A DNA stretch of 64,000 nucleotides from Flavobacterium sp. 123 (GCF_003634825.1 NZ_RBXD01000001.1:766501-830500); one strand, 5' to 3'. Positions 1-8,992 are shown, numbered from the stretch's first letter. Numbers and translations: made by a program. The notes: a model not told the origin generated them from the letters alone.

Positions 1-1926
1 CCCCAGGATGGCTTTTTCTTGTTTGTAATTTCCAATGTTTTCCCCTCCAATATAAACCTCAAATGTCGGCGAAAATATTTTGGTGATTTGCATATTCATT
101 AAAGAATAAGCGGAAGAAAACTCAGGTAACTTATCCCCAATAGGATTGGTTGAAGTATTAGGCAATTGCTGTTGTCCAATCCAATTAAAAGTATAATCAA
201 ATTTCCACTGTTGTCCTTTTTCACCAATAGGAGTTTCATATTCTAAATTTCCAAAAAAACGATGTTTCGCTTGTAATGCTTTTTGAAATTTTCCTGACAA
301 ATAATCCGTCTGAATATCATAAAACTTATAGGCTGAGCGTAAATTCAAATGATTTATAATTTCATAATTGAATTCAACCTGTAAACTATTCGCATTTGAT
401 TTTCCATTCAAATTATAAAACAGAACTTCTTGTGGACTTTGCATCACATCAACTATCGCTTGGTTTTGAAAATCGGTTCGGTATAAATCAAAACCAACAT
501 CGGCACTTTTGCCAAAAAGCATGAATTTTTGTGAAAAACTCAGCCCATAATTCCAAGCAATTTCAGGATTTAAACCATAGATTTTTCCATTAGAATTTAC
601 TATTTCTAAAGTTCTTGAACTAGCAAAAAGAGGCTGATTTTCTGCAAAAATATTGGCACTTCGTTTTCCTCTACCGGCTGAAAATCTTAAGACTGCATTT
701 TTCCAAGGATTATATCTCAGGTGTAATCTTGGCGTAAAAAACGTTCCTAAACGATTGTGATTATCAACTCTTCCACCAAGTATGACGCTAAAATTATCAT
801 TATTATCATAGGTATATTCAAAAAAAGCACCAACCGAATTATCAATTCGGCTATAGTCATTTACGTTTACAAATTCTTGGTATTTATCATATGTGAAATT
901 CAAACCTGTAGCAAATTTGTTCATCGTATTATCAATAATCGAATTAAAAATCAAATTTGAATAATAGCTACTTTGCTTGATATTGTATTGATTTAAACCA
1001 AAATAAGATTGTTGATTATGGCTATTAAAAGCATTCTGAAAACCAACACTTTGATAGGGCATATCTTTAAAAACATATCCAACTTTTGTGGAAATATCCA
1101 ATCGTTCTGTATTGATTTCTGAACCCCAATGATTTGTAGTGCCTTTATCTCTTTTAGGATCAAAGGCTAATTCTCCCATTTGTTTTTCATCATTCATATA
1201 TCTAAAATTGATGAAACTCACCCAGCCTTTTTCAGCGTTATAATATTGATATCTATTAAGAATATTAATTTGCTTCGCCAAAGGATTATCTAAGAAACCA
1301 TCGTCATTCATATCTGTTTTTGCAACTCGTGTATTACCGTGCAAAAACAAACTACCACTCCATTTATCTGAGATTTTAGTATTGAAATGCGTATTTAATT
1401 CGAAGCGAGAATCGGTTGAACCGTATGCGTTCAAGAAAAATGGAATATCATTAATTGGCTTAATCAGTTCCGTATTAATCTGACCAGAAATGCTTTCGTA
1501 GCCATTAACTACACTTCCCGCACCTTTGGTAATTTGAATACTTTCAACCCAAGTTCCGGGTGTAAATGACAATCCATATGCTTGTGAAGCACCTCGAACA
1601 GAAGGAATATTCTCTTCGGTAATCATCAAATAAGGGCTTGTTAACCCTAACATTTTGATTTGTTTGGTCCCTGTTAAAGCATCTGAAAAATTGACATCGA
1701 TTGACGGATTGGTTTCAAAACTCTCCGCCAGATTGCAACAAGCTGCTTTAAGTAATTCTTTACTTGTTACTATTGTGGTATTACCGGTTAACGTAAAGGA
1801 TTTTTGAATCCCTTTTCGCTTTTTGATGACTTTGACTTCTTTTAGTTTTTCTTCATTCAACTTTTCTTGAGAAAAAACAGCTTCTGAAACCAAAACAAAA
1901 ACAAAAAGCATGATAAGTTTTTGCAT
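1..1926 (-). CDS. TonB-dependent outer membrane receptor (partial, C-terminus outside window)
   Basis: The reading frame is open from an ATG at 1926 to the window edge, giving at least 642 residues. It begins with a signal peptide (cleavage likely after VFSQ), followed by a plug domain and an aromatic-rich beta-barrel. The plug carries AACCNLAESFETNPS, a double-cysteine variant that I associate with TonB receptors encoded beside metal-related genes. Other plug features are GLTSPYLMITE and the region ending KGAGSVVNGYESISGQIN. The carboxypeptidase-like N-terminal extension common in SusC proteins is absent, so this is a classical siderophore or metal type receptor rather than a SusC. The gene lies 72 bp downstream of the small HYC_CC_PP gene on the same strand, so the two probably share a transcript. 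The receptor call is firm. A copper or other metal substrate is inference. Confidence 0.93.
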   Translation of the reverse strand, partial: MQKLIMLFVFVLVSEAVFSQEKLNEEKLKEVKVIKKRKGIQKSFTLTGNTTIVTSKELLKAACCNLAESFETNPSIDVNFSDALTGTKQIKMLGLTSPYLMITEENIPSVRGASQAYGLSFTPGTWVESIQITKGAGSVVNGYESISGQINTELIKPINDIPFFLNAYGSTDSRFELNTHFNTKISDKWSGSLFLHGNTRVAKTDMNDDGFLDNPLAKQINILNRYQYYNAEKGWVSFINFRYMNDEKQMGELAFDPKRDKGTTNHWGSEINTERLDISTKVGYVFKDMPYQSVGFQNAFNSHNQQSYFGLNQYNIKQSSYYSNLIFNSIIDNTMNKFATGLNFTYDKYQEFVNVNDYSRIDNSVGAFFEYTYDNNDNFSVILGGRVDNHNRLGTFFTPRLHLRYNPWKNAVLRFSAGRGKRSANIFAENQPLFASSRTLEIVNSNGKIYGLNPEIAWNYGLSFSQKFMLFGKSADVGFDLYRTDFQNQAIVDVMQSPQEVLFYNLNGKSNANSLQVEFNYEIINHLNLRSAYKFYDIQTDYLSGKFQKALQAKHRFFGNLEYETPIGEKGQQWKFDYTFNWIGQQQLPNTSTNPIGDKLPEFSSAYSLMNMQITKIFSPTFEVYIGGENIGNYKQEKAILG

Positions 1927-1998
1927 GATAAAAAATTTTAATGTTTATAAAAAAGTGACTTCAAACCAAAAAATGATTTGACTTTTAAAACATTAAAA

Positions 1999-2403
1999 TC
2001 AGGCGTAGAAAATATATTGGCTATACAACTTAAAAAGCGGAGGCGCATTTGCATCGCAATAATAGGTAGTTGTTTGAGTTCCTTTAAAATTTGAAATTAA
2101 AGAAAAAACTACAGGTTGCCATTCTTGAATTAAAAAAGGAACATTAAGTTCAAATAAGAAAGCTTTGACTATAGCATTATCTGATTTTTTTTGAAAATGA
2201 AAAACTTTGTCTTTACAACAACTGTCTTTTTTAGAAACAATTTTTGCGCAACATTCTTTTTCTGATTTCAAAATTTTCTGCTCTGAACTAAAGGAAACCG
2301 AAGCTATTGTACCGCCACAATAATGCACATTAAAAGCCATTCCTACATTGGAAACCAATAGTAGAAAAGCCAAAAATAAACTTATGCATCTTTTAATATT
2401 CAT
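1999..2403 (-). CDS. HYC_CC_PP family small secreted protein
   Basis: This 134-residue protein has an N-terminal signal or anchor segment (residues 6-24). It shows the three hallmarks that give the family its name: HYCGG near residue 28, paired cysteines (ECC and SCC) around residues 50-63, and an APPLFKLY motif near the C-terminus. The cysteine and histidine pattern suggests metal binding in the periplasm, but no biochemical function is known to me. It is immediately upstream of a TonB receptor gene on the same strand, an arrangement I recall for this family. I infer a role in metal uptake or sensing together with that receptor. Confidence 0.8.
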   Translation of the reverse strand: MNIKRCISLFLAFLLLVSNVGMAFNVHYCGGTIASVSFSSEQKILKSEKECCAKIVSKKDSCCKDKVFHFQKKSDNAIVKAFLFELNVPFLIQEWQPVVFSLISNFKGTQTTTYYCDANAPPLFKLYSQYIFYA

Positions 2404-2455
2404 ACTACAAAATTACTCATTTTTTCAGTTGGTAAAACTAAATTGCTGTTAAAAA

Positions 2456-3811
2456 TTACAGCTCGAATTCCTGTCCCATCATAGCAACACTGCAATCAAA
2501 ACCGTATTTTTCAATTATTTTGATCCGAAGCTCATCCGCTGGCTCATTTTCTCCATGAACCAAAAACACTTTTTTAGGTTTGTTTTCTAATGCGGAAAGC
2601 CAATTCAACAAATCTTTTTGATCTCCATGTGCTGAAAGTCCTTTAATTTCAAGAATATTTGCAAGAACAGGATAATATTTTCCATGAATTTTAATATCAG
2701 TTGCTCCTTCTAATAATTTTCGCCCTCGAGTTCCTTCGGCTTGATACCCAACTATAATAACCGTAGTTTCTGGCAAACCTATATAATGCTCTAAATAACT
2801 CAAAACTCTACCTCCAGTTACCATTCCGCTAGCTGCTATAACCACTTTTGGTTGTTTATCAAACATCACATCTAGAGATTCTTGATAATCTGAAACTAAG
2901 GTAAACATTTCACTCATTGCATGACATTCTTCAAGAGATAATTTATGCCACTGTTTATTATTTGAAAAAATATCCAATGCATTAATTCCCATTGGCGTAT
3001 CAATTATATAGGGAATATTAGGAATTTTTCCTTCTTGTTTTAGTTGCCAAAGCAAATACATAATAGTTTGAGCCCGTTCTACAGCAAAACTCGGGACAAT
3101 AACTGTTCCGTCTTTATCAACAGCATTATTAATATAGGTTTCTAATTCTAGCTTCGTATCTGTTTCTGGATGGAGACGATTCCCATAGGTACTTTCTAAA
3201 AACAAATAATCTGCTTTTTTTGGTTTAGTTGGAGGATACATTAAAACATCATTATCACGTCCTATATCTCCAGAAAAAACAAGAATCTTATTTTCAAGAT
3301 GCAATTCAATACTACAAGCTCCTAAAATATGTCCTGCATTAACAAAAACAGCTGAAATTTCGGCATCCAAAGGAACCGATTCGTTTGTCTTTACAACTCT
3401 AAAAAGAGGAAAAACCTGTTTTGCTTGTTCCACTGTATAAAGTGGCTCCGCTATTTCATGTTTAGAAAACTTTTTTTCGTTTGCTAGACGAGCATCTTCT
3501 TCTTGTATTTTAGCACTATCTAAGAGTATCAGCTTTGTAATTTCTTTAGTTGGGCCTGAGCAATATATCTTTCCTTTGAAACCCTGATTAACTAATCGAG
3601 GTAGCCAACCACAATGATCTAAATGACCATGAGTAAGCAATACAAAATCAATTGTTGAAGGCAAAACGGGCAATGGTTCCCAATTGAGTTCTCTCAAGGA
3701 TTTAATCCCTTGAAATTGACCGCAGTCTATCAAAATACGAAGTCCATTACTTTCAACTAATGTTTTAGAACCTGTAACAGTTCCAGCACCGCCTATAAAT
3801 TTAACTTTCAT
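2456..3811 (-). CDS. MBL-fold beta-CASP RNA metallo-hydrolase
   Basis: This 451-residue protein belongs to the metallo-beta-lactamase family with a beta-CASP insert, a group of mostly RNA-processing nucleases. The zinc motif HGHLDH is at residues 61-66. It is followed by the second His (NAGHILGACSIEL), the metal Asp (FSGDIGRD) and the C-terminal motifs SAHGD and VHGE. Length and motif order fit the YsaH/CPSF-73-like group. The start at 3811 (MKVKFIGGAGTVTG) is preferred over an upstream in-frame TTG at 3835 because the family begins directly with this strand. The next gene upstream on the same strand is an ATP-cone nuclease-like protein 41 bp away, so the two probably form an operon. RNA as substrate is inferred from the family. 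Confidence 0.88.
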   Translation of the reverse strand: MKVKFIGGAGTVTGSKTLVESNGLRILIDCGQFQGIKSLRELNWEPLPVLPSTIDFVLLTHGHLDHCGWLPRLVNQGFKGKIYCSGPTKEITKLILLDSAKIQEEDARLANEKKFSKHEIAEPLYTVEQAKQVFPLFRVVKTNESVPLDAEISAVFVNAGHILGACSIELHLENKILVFSGDIGRDNDVLMYPPTKPKKADYLFLESTYGNRLHPETDTKLELETYINNAVDKDGTVIVPSFAVERAQTIMYLLWQLKQEGKIPNIPYIIDTPMGINALDIFSNNKQWHKLSLEECHAMSEMFTLVSDYQESLDVMFDKQPKVVIAASGMVTGGRVLSYLEHYIGLPETTVIIVGYQAEGTRGRKLLEGATDIKIHGKYYPVLANILEIKGLSAHGDQKDLLNWLSALENKPKKVFLVHGENEPADELRIKIIEKYGFDCSVAMMGQEFEL

Positions 3812-3852
3812 TTTGTTGGATTTAAAATTAAACAAGCTATAAACTATTGTTT

Positions 3853-4683
3853 TTAAATATACCTACACAAATCCGAGGCTTCTTTCAAGACATTTTTTAC
3901 TCGGTTTGTACTCAATCCAATTTTTATTAAAGAATCTGAATTATTAATCAATTCCTTAACCAAAATAACATCTAAAATCAATAGTTTATCTTTTTCAGAA
4001 AGAGACAAAGTCGTCAAACAAGTCACCGGATATAAATAACTATTATCAATTTTTGTCTTTAGATTATTCGGGCTTGGATAATCCCAACTCAACAAATTCA
4101 AACCAGAACATTTTGCAAAAGTAACTGCATCAGCCGTGAACCTATTGTTTGTTATAATCCAACACTTAGATATCTTGTTTTTCCCATCAAAAATAGCATG
4201 TTGTCTTTCTTGTAAATCATTAAAACGGGACAAAATGTACATGGGAACTTTTACATCCGAAGCAGCATCTCTACCTACATGATACTTGCATTCCACCATA
4301 GCAATCTGATTATTTTTTCTTGTCAAAACATCAATTTCGTGCGTTACACATTTGCCTTGAAGTGTCAAATTTGTCATTGTTTCATAATGCTCTGAATCAA
4401 AAAGCCGAGCGATATATTTTTCGAAGAAAAAACCAGCAGGTCCTAACAACCGAATTGCTTCTCTTAGATTATAACGTGCTGCATGAAAATTAGCTTTCTT
4501 TTTTAATAGTGCAAAAGCCATTTTATAGATTTGCTTAGTACTTATGCCTTCATAAATCTGAGTTTTAATAGCCTGCAAGATGTCCTCAACAACATTTTTA
4601 TCCGCACCTGATTTTAAAAGTGAATTTTTGAGTTTTTCAGGATTAAAATCAACAATAGCTCCAGAATGCTTTACTATCTTCAT
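3853..4683 (-). CDS. ATP-cone domain fused to PD-(D/E)XK restriction-endonuclease-like domain
   Basis: The 276-residue protein starts with an ATP-cone (about residues 1-85: KHSGAIVDFNPEKLKNSLLKSG and a helical remainder). This is the nucleotide-binding allosteric module best known from ribonucleotide reductases and NrdR. Residues 85-200 look like an Mrr-type nuclease core, with HEID (D118), VECKYH (E131 and K133) and a following WIITNNRFT strand. The spacing D118-x12-E131-x-K133 is the classic PD-(D/E)XK signature, so the active site appears intact. The last 70 residues are helical. The gene is followed closely by the beta-CASP hydrolase gene, which suggests a joint nucleic-acid degradation role controlled by nucleotide level. 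That coupling is inference; the two-domain reading is well supported. Confidence 0.78.
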   Translation of the reverse strand: MKIVKHSGAIVDFNPEKLKNSLLKSGADKNVVEDILQAIKTQIYEGISTKQIYKMAFALLKKKANFHAARYNLREAIRLLGPAGFFFEKYIARLFDSEHYETMTNLTLQGKCVTHEIDVLTRKNNQIAMVECKYHVGRDAASDVKVPMYILSRFNDLQERQHAIFDGKNKISKCWIITNNRFTADAVTFAKCSGLNLLSWDYPSPNNLKTKIDNSYLYPVTCLTTLSLSEKDKLLILDVILVKELINNSDSLIKIGLSTNRVKNVLKEASDLCRYI

Positions 4684-4743
4684 GATTTACAAAGTTTGAT
4701 AATTTAGATACTCAAATTGTACTTTAAAGATACGAAAAAGACA

Positions 4744-5187
4744 TCACTTTATTTGTTTTTGATAATAAAATGCTGGAATAAAAAGAATTACAAAAATAGG
4801 TTGAATCAAAAATCGGCGAACATAAAACAAGATCAAATTATTATGTTCTTCATAAAAATAAAGCATAGAGAAAAATAATCCAATTAAAATCAAGAAGAAA
4901 AACACATACAAAACAGAAACAAATTGAATCATCGCAATGTCTTTAAAAAAAACATAAAGCAATCCTAATGATAAAATTGTATTTAAACCATACCGAAAAA
5001 GCAATCCAAAAAACAAGGAAACCGAATCATAATTTGGCAATGGTAATGTATTAAAATCATTTTTAAAATAATCTAAAAAAGGGTCGTAAAACAATTGGTC
5101 TTCAAAAGCACGAACCAAAATCAAAAGAAAAACAAACACTATTAAAAGTGCCGTTTTGTAAAAAGTATTGAAAATTTTATTTTGCAT
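4744..5187 (-). CDS. exosortase F system-associated membrane protein
   Basis: This protein of about 147 residues has four or five hydrophobic segments and a conserved-looking RAFEDQLFYDPFLDYFK stretch after the first one. It matches my recollection of the small membrane protein that always accompanies XrtF in Flavobacteriia (TIGR04127-type). I place the start at 5187 (MQNKIFNTFYKTALL) rather than 5238, because the upstream extension overlaps the xrtF 3' end by more than 60 bp and adds nothing family-like. With the chosen start the overlap is 11 bp, which suggests translational coupling. Its molecular role is unknown; it may assist exosortase sorting in the inner membrane. Confidence 0.8.
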   Translation of the reverse strand: MQNKIFNTFYKTALLIVFVFLLILVRAFEDQLFYDPFLDYFKNDFNTLPLPNYDSVSLFFGLLFRYGLNTILSLGLLYVFFKDIAMIQFVSVLYVFFFLILIGLFFSMLYFYEEHNNLILFYVRRFLIQPIFVILFIPAFYYQKQIK

Positions 5188-5713
5188 ATTTTGAAAATCT
5201 ATTAACCCAAACAATCCATAAAATAAAGACCGTTCCATAAATTAGCAAAGGAAATAATACTCCGTGCATAAAATGCTCCTGTTCTGGAAAACGATTTAAC
5301 AAAACACATAAAAAAGCAATTCTGAAAACATTCAAAATATAAATAAAAATACTTCCGCCTAAAACAAAAAATAAAGTTGGTTTTAAAGTTGACGAAAAAG
5401 AAACCACAAAAGAAATAAACAAAATAATAACGCTTATTGCATTGCATCCCTCAATAATTCTAACCGCATATTTTTGTTGCAAACCGAATTTAAGAACCAA
5501 ATTCCCATTCTCCCAAATGAGTTTTGCTTTAGCATCAAATAATTGTAAAACTTGTTCTGCATTATGAGCGACTAATACTGTAATCGAATCAAATTTATTT
5601 TCGCCAAAACTACTAAGATAGCCCTGATACAAAAACATAAGGACTGCATACACAAGAAAGAAAGTGCCTAAAAATAACAGAAAGGGTTTGTAGGCAATAA
5701 AATATCTTTTCAA
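5177..5713 (-). CDS. xrtF: exosortase family protein XrtF
   Basis: Exosortases are polytopic inner-membrane transpeptidases that process proteins with C-terminal sorting signals. This 178-residue member is short, as XrtF proteins are. It keeps the three catalytic residues in transmembrane context: Cys90 in IEGCNAIS, Arg131 in LNVFRIAFL and His150 in HGVLFPL. About five membrane helices are predicted by eye. It overlaps the system-associated membrane protein gene downstream. It is divergent from a GAF-domain gene 65 bp away, a neighbourhood typical of XrtF loci in Flavobacteria. No substrate with a recognisable sorting tail is encoded nearby. Confidence 0.88.
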   Translation of the reverse strand: MKRYFIAYKPFLLFLGTFFLVYAVLMFLYQGYLSSFGENKFDSITVLVAHNAEQVLQLFDAKAKLIWENGNLVLKFGLQQKYAVRIIEGCNAISVIILFISFVVSFSSTLKPTLFFVLGGSIFIYILNVFRIAFLCVLLNRFPEQEHFMHGVLFPLLIYGTVFILWIVWVNRFSKYAK

Positions 5714-5760
5714 AATCTATTTTTTAACAAATTTATGTAATTTTTAAAACCGACTTTAAA

Positions 5761-5768
5761 TACTTTTG
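5761..5768 (+). promoter_or_regulatory. -7 element for the GAF-domain gene
   Basis: TACTTTTG matches the Bacteroidota TAnnTTTG -7 consensus and lies 10 bp before the ATG. A good -33 TTG at normal spacing is not visible. Confidence 0.45.
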
Positions 5769-5778
5769 CATAAAAAAA

Positions 5779-6237
5779 ATGATGACATTTAAAGAATTAC
5801 AACCAAAAATAATAGAAATAACATCAAATACAACACTTTCCAGAGATGAAAAATTGCTGAATGTTTGTAAACTATTAAATGAGAATATTGAATATTACAA
5901 TTGGGTTGGATTCTATTTTGCAAATCATGAAACTAAAACACTGCATTTAGGACCTTATGTTGGAGCCGAAACAGACCACACAATTATCCCGTTTGGAAAA
6001 GGAATATGCGGTCAGGTTGCCGTATCAAATAAAAATTTTGTAGTTCCAGATGTAGCCGCTCAAGACAACTATATTGCTTGCAGTTTCACCGTTAAATCTG
6101 AAATTGTTGTTCCACTTTTTGTTAAGGGAGAAAATATTGGCCAAATAGACATTGACAGCCATGTGCTAAATCCATTTACTGAAGCGGATGAAAACTTTTT
6201 AGAATTTGTAAATCAGGAAATTGCAAAATTATTTTAA
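5779..6237 (+). CDS. GAF domain protein, free methionine-(R)-sulfoxide reductase-like
   Basis: The 152-residue protein is a single GAF domain closely resembling fRMsr (YebR/MsrC), which reduces free methionine-R-sulfoxide in the cytoplasm. Diagnostic stretches are PFGKGICGQVA (C77), VVPDV, YIACSF (C101), KSEIVVPL and GQIDIDS. Compared with the three redox cysteines of the E. coli enzyme as I recall them (84, 94, 118), C77 and C101 match the second and third. The position of the first is His67. Activity is therefore plausible, but the cysteine relay may differ. It is divergent from xrtF, and a GAF protein at this place is common in flavobacterial XrtF loci. The start at 5779 could equally be the next ATG at 5782. 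Confidence 0.8.
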   Translation: MMTFKELQPKIIEITSNTTLSRDEKLLNVCKLLNENIEYYNWVGFYFANHETKTLHLGPYVGAETDHTIIPFGKGICGQVAVSNKNFVVPDVAAQDNYIACSFTVKSEIVVPLFVKGENIGQIDIDSHVLNPFTEADENFLEFVNQEIAKLF

Positions 6238-6311
6238 AAAAATTGAGTGCATTAATAATTTTTTAGTGCTTAGTTTTCGGATTTTTCAAATCTTTTTATT
6301 TTTAAATCTTT

Positions 6312-6346
6312 TTGTTTCAAATTCCAAAAAATAAATAGTACTTTTG
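6312..6346 (+). promoter_or_regulatory. rpsO promoter (TTG-N24-TACTTTTG)
   Basis: The -7 element TACTTTTG is at 6339-6346 and a TTG is at 6312-6314. The 24-bp spacer is one base longer than the usual 17-23. It is followed by a leader of about 50 nt before rpsO. Confidence 0.5.
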
Positions 6347-6402
6347 CACCCGTTATATAATAGCTATATAACATACATAAAAATCATTAAAAAAATATTG
6401 GA

Positions 6403-6672
6403 ATGTATTTAACTAAGGAAATTAAAGAAGAAATCTTCGCTAAACACGGAGGAAAAGCAGAAAACACTGGTTCTGCAGAAGCTCAAATTGCACTATTCAC
6501 ATACAGAATTAGTCACTTAACAGAGCACTTGAAAAAAAATCGTCACGATTACAACACAGAGCGTTCATTAGTATTGCTTGTTGGTAAAAGAAGATCATTG
6601 TTAGATTACTTGAAGAAAAAAGAAATCAACAGATATCGTGAGATTATCAAAGTATTGGGTATTAGAAAATAA
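6403..6672 (+). CDS. rpsO: 30S ribosomal protein S15
   Basis: The 89-residue length is exactly that of bacterial S15. The core NTGSAEAQIALFTYRI, HLKKNRHDYNTERSL and VGKRRSLLDYLKK segments are present. S15 binds 16S rRNA at the h20-h22 junction and starts assembly of the small-subunit platform. It precedes pnp, the same gene order as in E. coli. Here a terminator-like hairpin separates the two, so pnp may depend on read-through or its own promoter. Confidence 0.98.
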   Translation: MYLTKEIKEEIFAKHGGKAENTGSAEAQIALFTYRISHLTEHLKKNRHDYNTERSLVLLVGKRRSLLDYLKKKEINRYREIIKVLGIRK

Positions 6673-6682
6673 TCAATATAAT

Positions 6683-6709
6683 AAAGAGGTGCGAAAGTGC
6701 CTCTTTTTG
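6683..6709 (+). terminator. rho-independent terminator after rpsO
   Basis: AAAGAGG pairs with CCTCTTT (three further weak pairs continue inward) around a GAAA loop, followed by a T-rich tract. It lies 11 bp after the rpsO stop. Confidence 0.7.
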
Positions 6710-6744
6710 TTTTTAAATACAACAAAAAAAGTTTGGTTTTTCAT

Positions 6745-6800
6745 TGGGTTTTAGGCATTAAATACGCAACAACTACAACTAACAACACAACTAAAACCCA
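6745..6800 (+). promoter_or_regulatory. inverted repeat in the pnp leader
   Basis: TGGGTTTTAG (6745-6754) is perfectly complementary to CTAAAACCCA (6791-6800), with a 36-nt loop rich in C and A. It ends 23 bp before the pnp start and has no T-run, so it is not a terminator. It could be an mRNA structure used for pnp autoregulation, as known for the E. coli pnp leader. That role is inference. Confidence 0.5.
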
Positions 6801-6823
6801 TTGTATAATCAATATCAAAATTT

Positions 6824-8959
6824 ATGATTCCAAAAGTTTCAAGAGAAATTATCGATTTAGGAGATGGCAGAAGCATCTCAATCGAGACAGGAAAATTAGC
6901 AAAACAAGCTGATGGTTCTGTAGTAGTACAAATGGGAGATTCTATGTTGCTTGCAACAGTAGTATCTGCCAGAAAAGCAAGTCCTGGAGTGGACTTTTTA
7001 CCATTAACGGTAGATTACCGTGAAAAATTTGCTGCAGCAGGTCGTTTTCCTGGTGGATTTTTCAAAAGAGAAGCAAGACCAAGCGATAGCGAAGTTTTGA
7101 CAATGAGATTAGTTGACCGTGTTTTACGTCCACTTTTCCCAGATGATTATCACGCAGAAACACAAGTTATGATTCAATTAATGTCTCATGATGATAACGT
7201 GATGCCAGATGCATTAGCTGGTTTAGCTGCATCAGCGGCTTTAGCAGTTTCTGACTTACCTTTTTCAACTTTAATTTCAGAAGTTCGTGTTGCACGAATT
7301 GATGGAAAATTCATCATCAATCCAAGTCGTACTCAATTAGAATTATCAGATATTGATATGATGATTGGTGCTTCAAAAGATTCTATCGCAATGGTAGAAG
7401 GTGAGATGAAAGAAATTTCAGAGAAAGAAATGGTAGAAGCAATTAAATTTGCTCACGAAGCTATTAAAGTTCAAATTGCTGCTCAAGAACGTTTACAAGT
7501 TGCTTTTGGTAAAAAAGAAATGAGAACGTACGAAGAAGAGAAACAAGATGAAGCTATTTATACTAAAGTAAAAACTGCTGCTTACGATTTATGTTACGCT
7601 ATTGCAAAAGAAGGAACAGCGAAACACGAAAGAACAGCGCAATTTTCTGATGTAAAAGAAGTAGTAAAATCTTTATTTACAGAAGAAGAATTAGCAGAAA
7701 ATGGTGATTTAGTAGGTAAATATTTCTACAAAACACAAAAAGAAGCAGTTCGTAATGTAATCTTAGATTTAGGTTTACGTCTAGACGGAAGAAAAACTAC
7801 TGAAATCAGACCAATCTGGGCTGAAGTAGATTATTTACCATCTGTTCATGGATCTTCAATCTTTACAAGAGGAGAAACTCAAGCATTGGCTACAGCAACT
7901 TTAGGAACTTCTAGAGAAGCAAACCAAATTGACTCTCCATCTGAACAAGGAGAAGAAAAATTCTATTTACACTATAACTTCCCTCCATTCTCAACTGGTG
8001 AAGCTAAACCTCTAAGAGGAACTTCAAGAAGAGAGGTTGGACACGGAAACTTAGCACAACGTGCTTTGAAAAACATGATTCCTGCTGATTGCCCTTACAC
8101 AATTCGTATTGTATCTGAAGTATTAGAATCTAATGGTTCTTCTTCAATGGCTACAGTATGTGCTGGAACATTAGCCCTTATGGATGCTGGTATACAAATG
8201 ATTAAACCAGTTTCTGGAATTGCAATGGGATTGATTACTGACGGAGATCGTTTTGCTGTATTGTCAGACATCTTAGGTGATGAAGATCATTTAGGAGATA
8301 TGGACTTTAAAGTAACTGGAACTGCTGACGGTATCACTGCTTGTCAAATGGACATCAAAATCGAAGGATTAAAATACAACATCATGGAAGAAGCATTAGC
8401 TCAAGCTCGTGATGGACGTTTGCATATCCTTGGAAAAATAACAGATACTTTAGCTGCTCCAAAAGCAGATGTTAAAGCATATGCTCCAAAAATTATTACA
8501 AGAACAATTCCTGGTAATTTTATTGGTGCTTTGATTGGACCTGGTGGAAAAGTAATTCAAGAATTACAAAAAGCAACTGGAACAACTATCGTAATCAACG
8601 AAGTAGATGAACAAGGAGTTATTGAAATTCTTGGTACAGATCCTGCTGGAATTGAAGCAGTATTGGCTAAAATACAGTCAATTACTTTCAAACCACAATT
8701 AGGAGAAGCTTACGAAGTTAAAGTAATCAAGATGCTAGATTTTGGTGCTGTTGTAGAATATACAGCGGCTCCTGGAAACGAAGTTTTACTTCATGTATCT
8801 GAATTGGCATGGGAACGTACAGAAAATGTTTCTGACGTTGTAAAAATGGGAGATATATTCCAAGTAAAATATCTTGGTGTTGACCCTAAAACCAGAAAAG
8901 AAAAAGTGTCAAGAAAAGCACTTTTGCCAAGACCTCCACGTGAGGACAAAAAAGAGTAA
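6824..8959 (+). CDS. pnp: polyribonucleotide nucleotidyltransferase (PNPase)
   Basis: PNPase degrades RNA 3' to 5' by phosphorolysis as a ring-shaped trimer. The 711 residues contain the first RNase PH-like domain (about 10-145), a helical linker, and the second, catalytic RNase PH-like domain (about 325-540) with [24 protein letters not shown] and [20 protein letters not shown] domain follows ([15 protein letters not shown] near residue 570) and then an S1 RNA-binding domain (about 630-700). The order and length are complete. It lies downstream of rpsO and upstream of the sigma gene. The start at 6824 ([23 protein letters not shown]) fits the family. Confidence 0.98.
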   Translation: MIPKVSREIIDLGDGRSISIETGKLAKQADGSVVVQMGDSMLLATVVSARKASPGVDFLPLTVDYREKFAAAGRFPGGFFKREARPSDSEVLTMRLVDRVLRPLFPDDYHAETQVMIQLMSHDDNVMPDALAGLAASAALAVSDLPFSTLISEVRVARIDGKFIINPSRTQLELSDIDMMIGASKDSIAMVEGEMKEISEKEMVEAIKFAHEAIKVQIAAQERLQVAFGKKEMRTYEEEKQDEAIYTKVKTAAYDLCYAIAKEGTAKHERTAQFSDVKEVVKSLFTEEELAENGDLVGKYFYKTQKEAVRNVILDLGLRLDGRKTTEIRPIWAEVDYLPSVHGSSIFTRGETQALATATLGTSREANQIDSPSEQGEEKFYLHYNFPPFSTGEAKPLRGTSRREVGHGNLAQRALKNMIPADCPYTIRIVSEVLESNGSSSMATVCAGTLALMDAGIQMIKPVSGIAMGLITDGDRFAVLSDILGDEDHLGDMDFKVTGTADGITACQMDIKIEGLKYNIMEEALAQARDGRLHILGKITDTLAAPKADVKAYAPKIITRTIPGNFIGALIGPGGKVIQELQKATGTTIVINEVDEQGVIEILGTDPAGIEAVLAKIQSITFKPQLGEAYEVKVIKMLDFGAVVEYTAAPGNEVLLHVSELAWERTENVSDVVKMGDIFQVKYLGVDPKTRKEKVSRKALLPRPPREDKKE

Positions 8960-8992
8960 TCAGATCTTAGTTTACTAAAGGTTTATTTATAG

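Noticed and set aside
757..960. Plus-strand frame of 67 codons
   Set aside because: It lies wholly inside the TonB receptor gene on the other strand and has an Ile/Asn-rich, shadow-like composition.
5202..5447. 81-codon minus-strand frame inside xrtF
   Set aside because: It is an alternate frame of the xrtF gene rich in Phe and Cys, with no family likeness.
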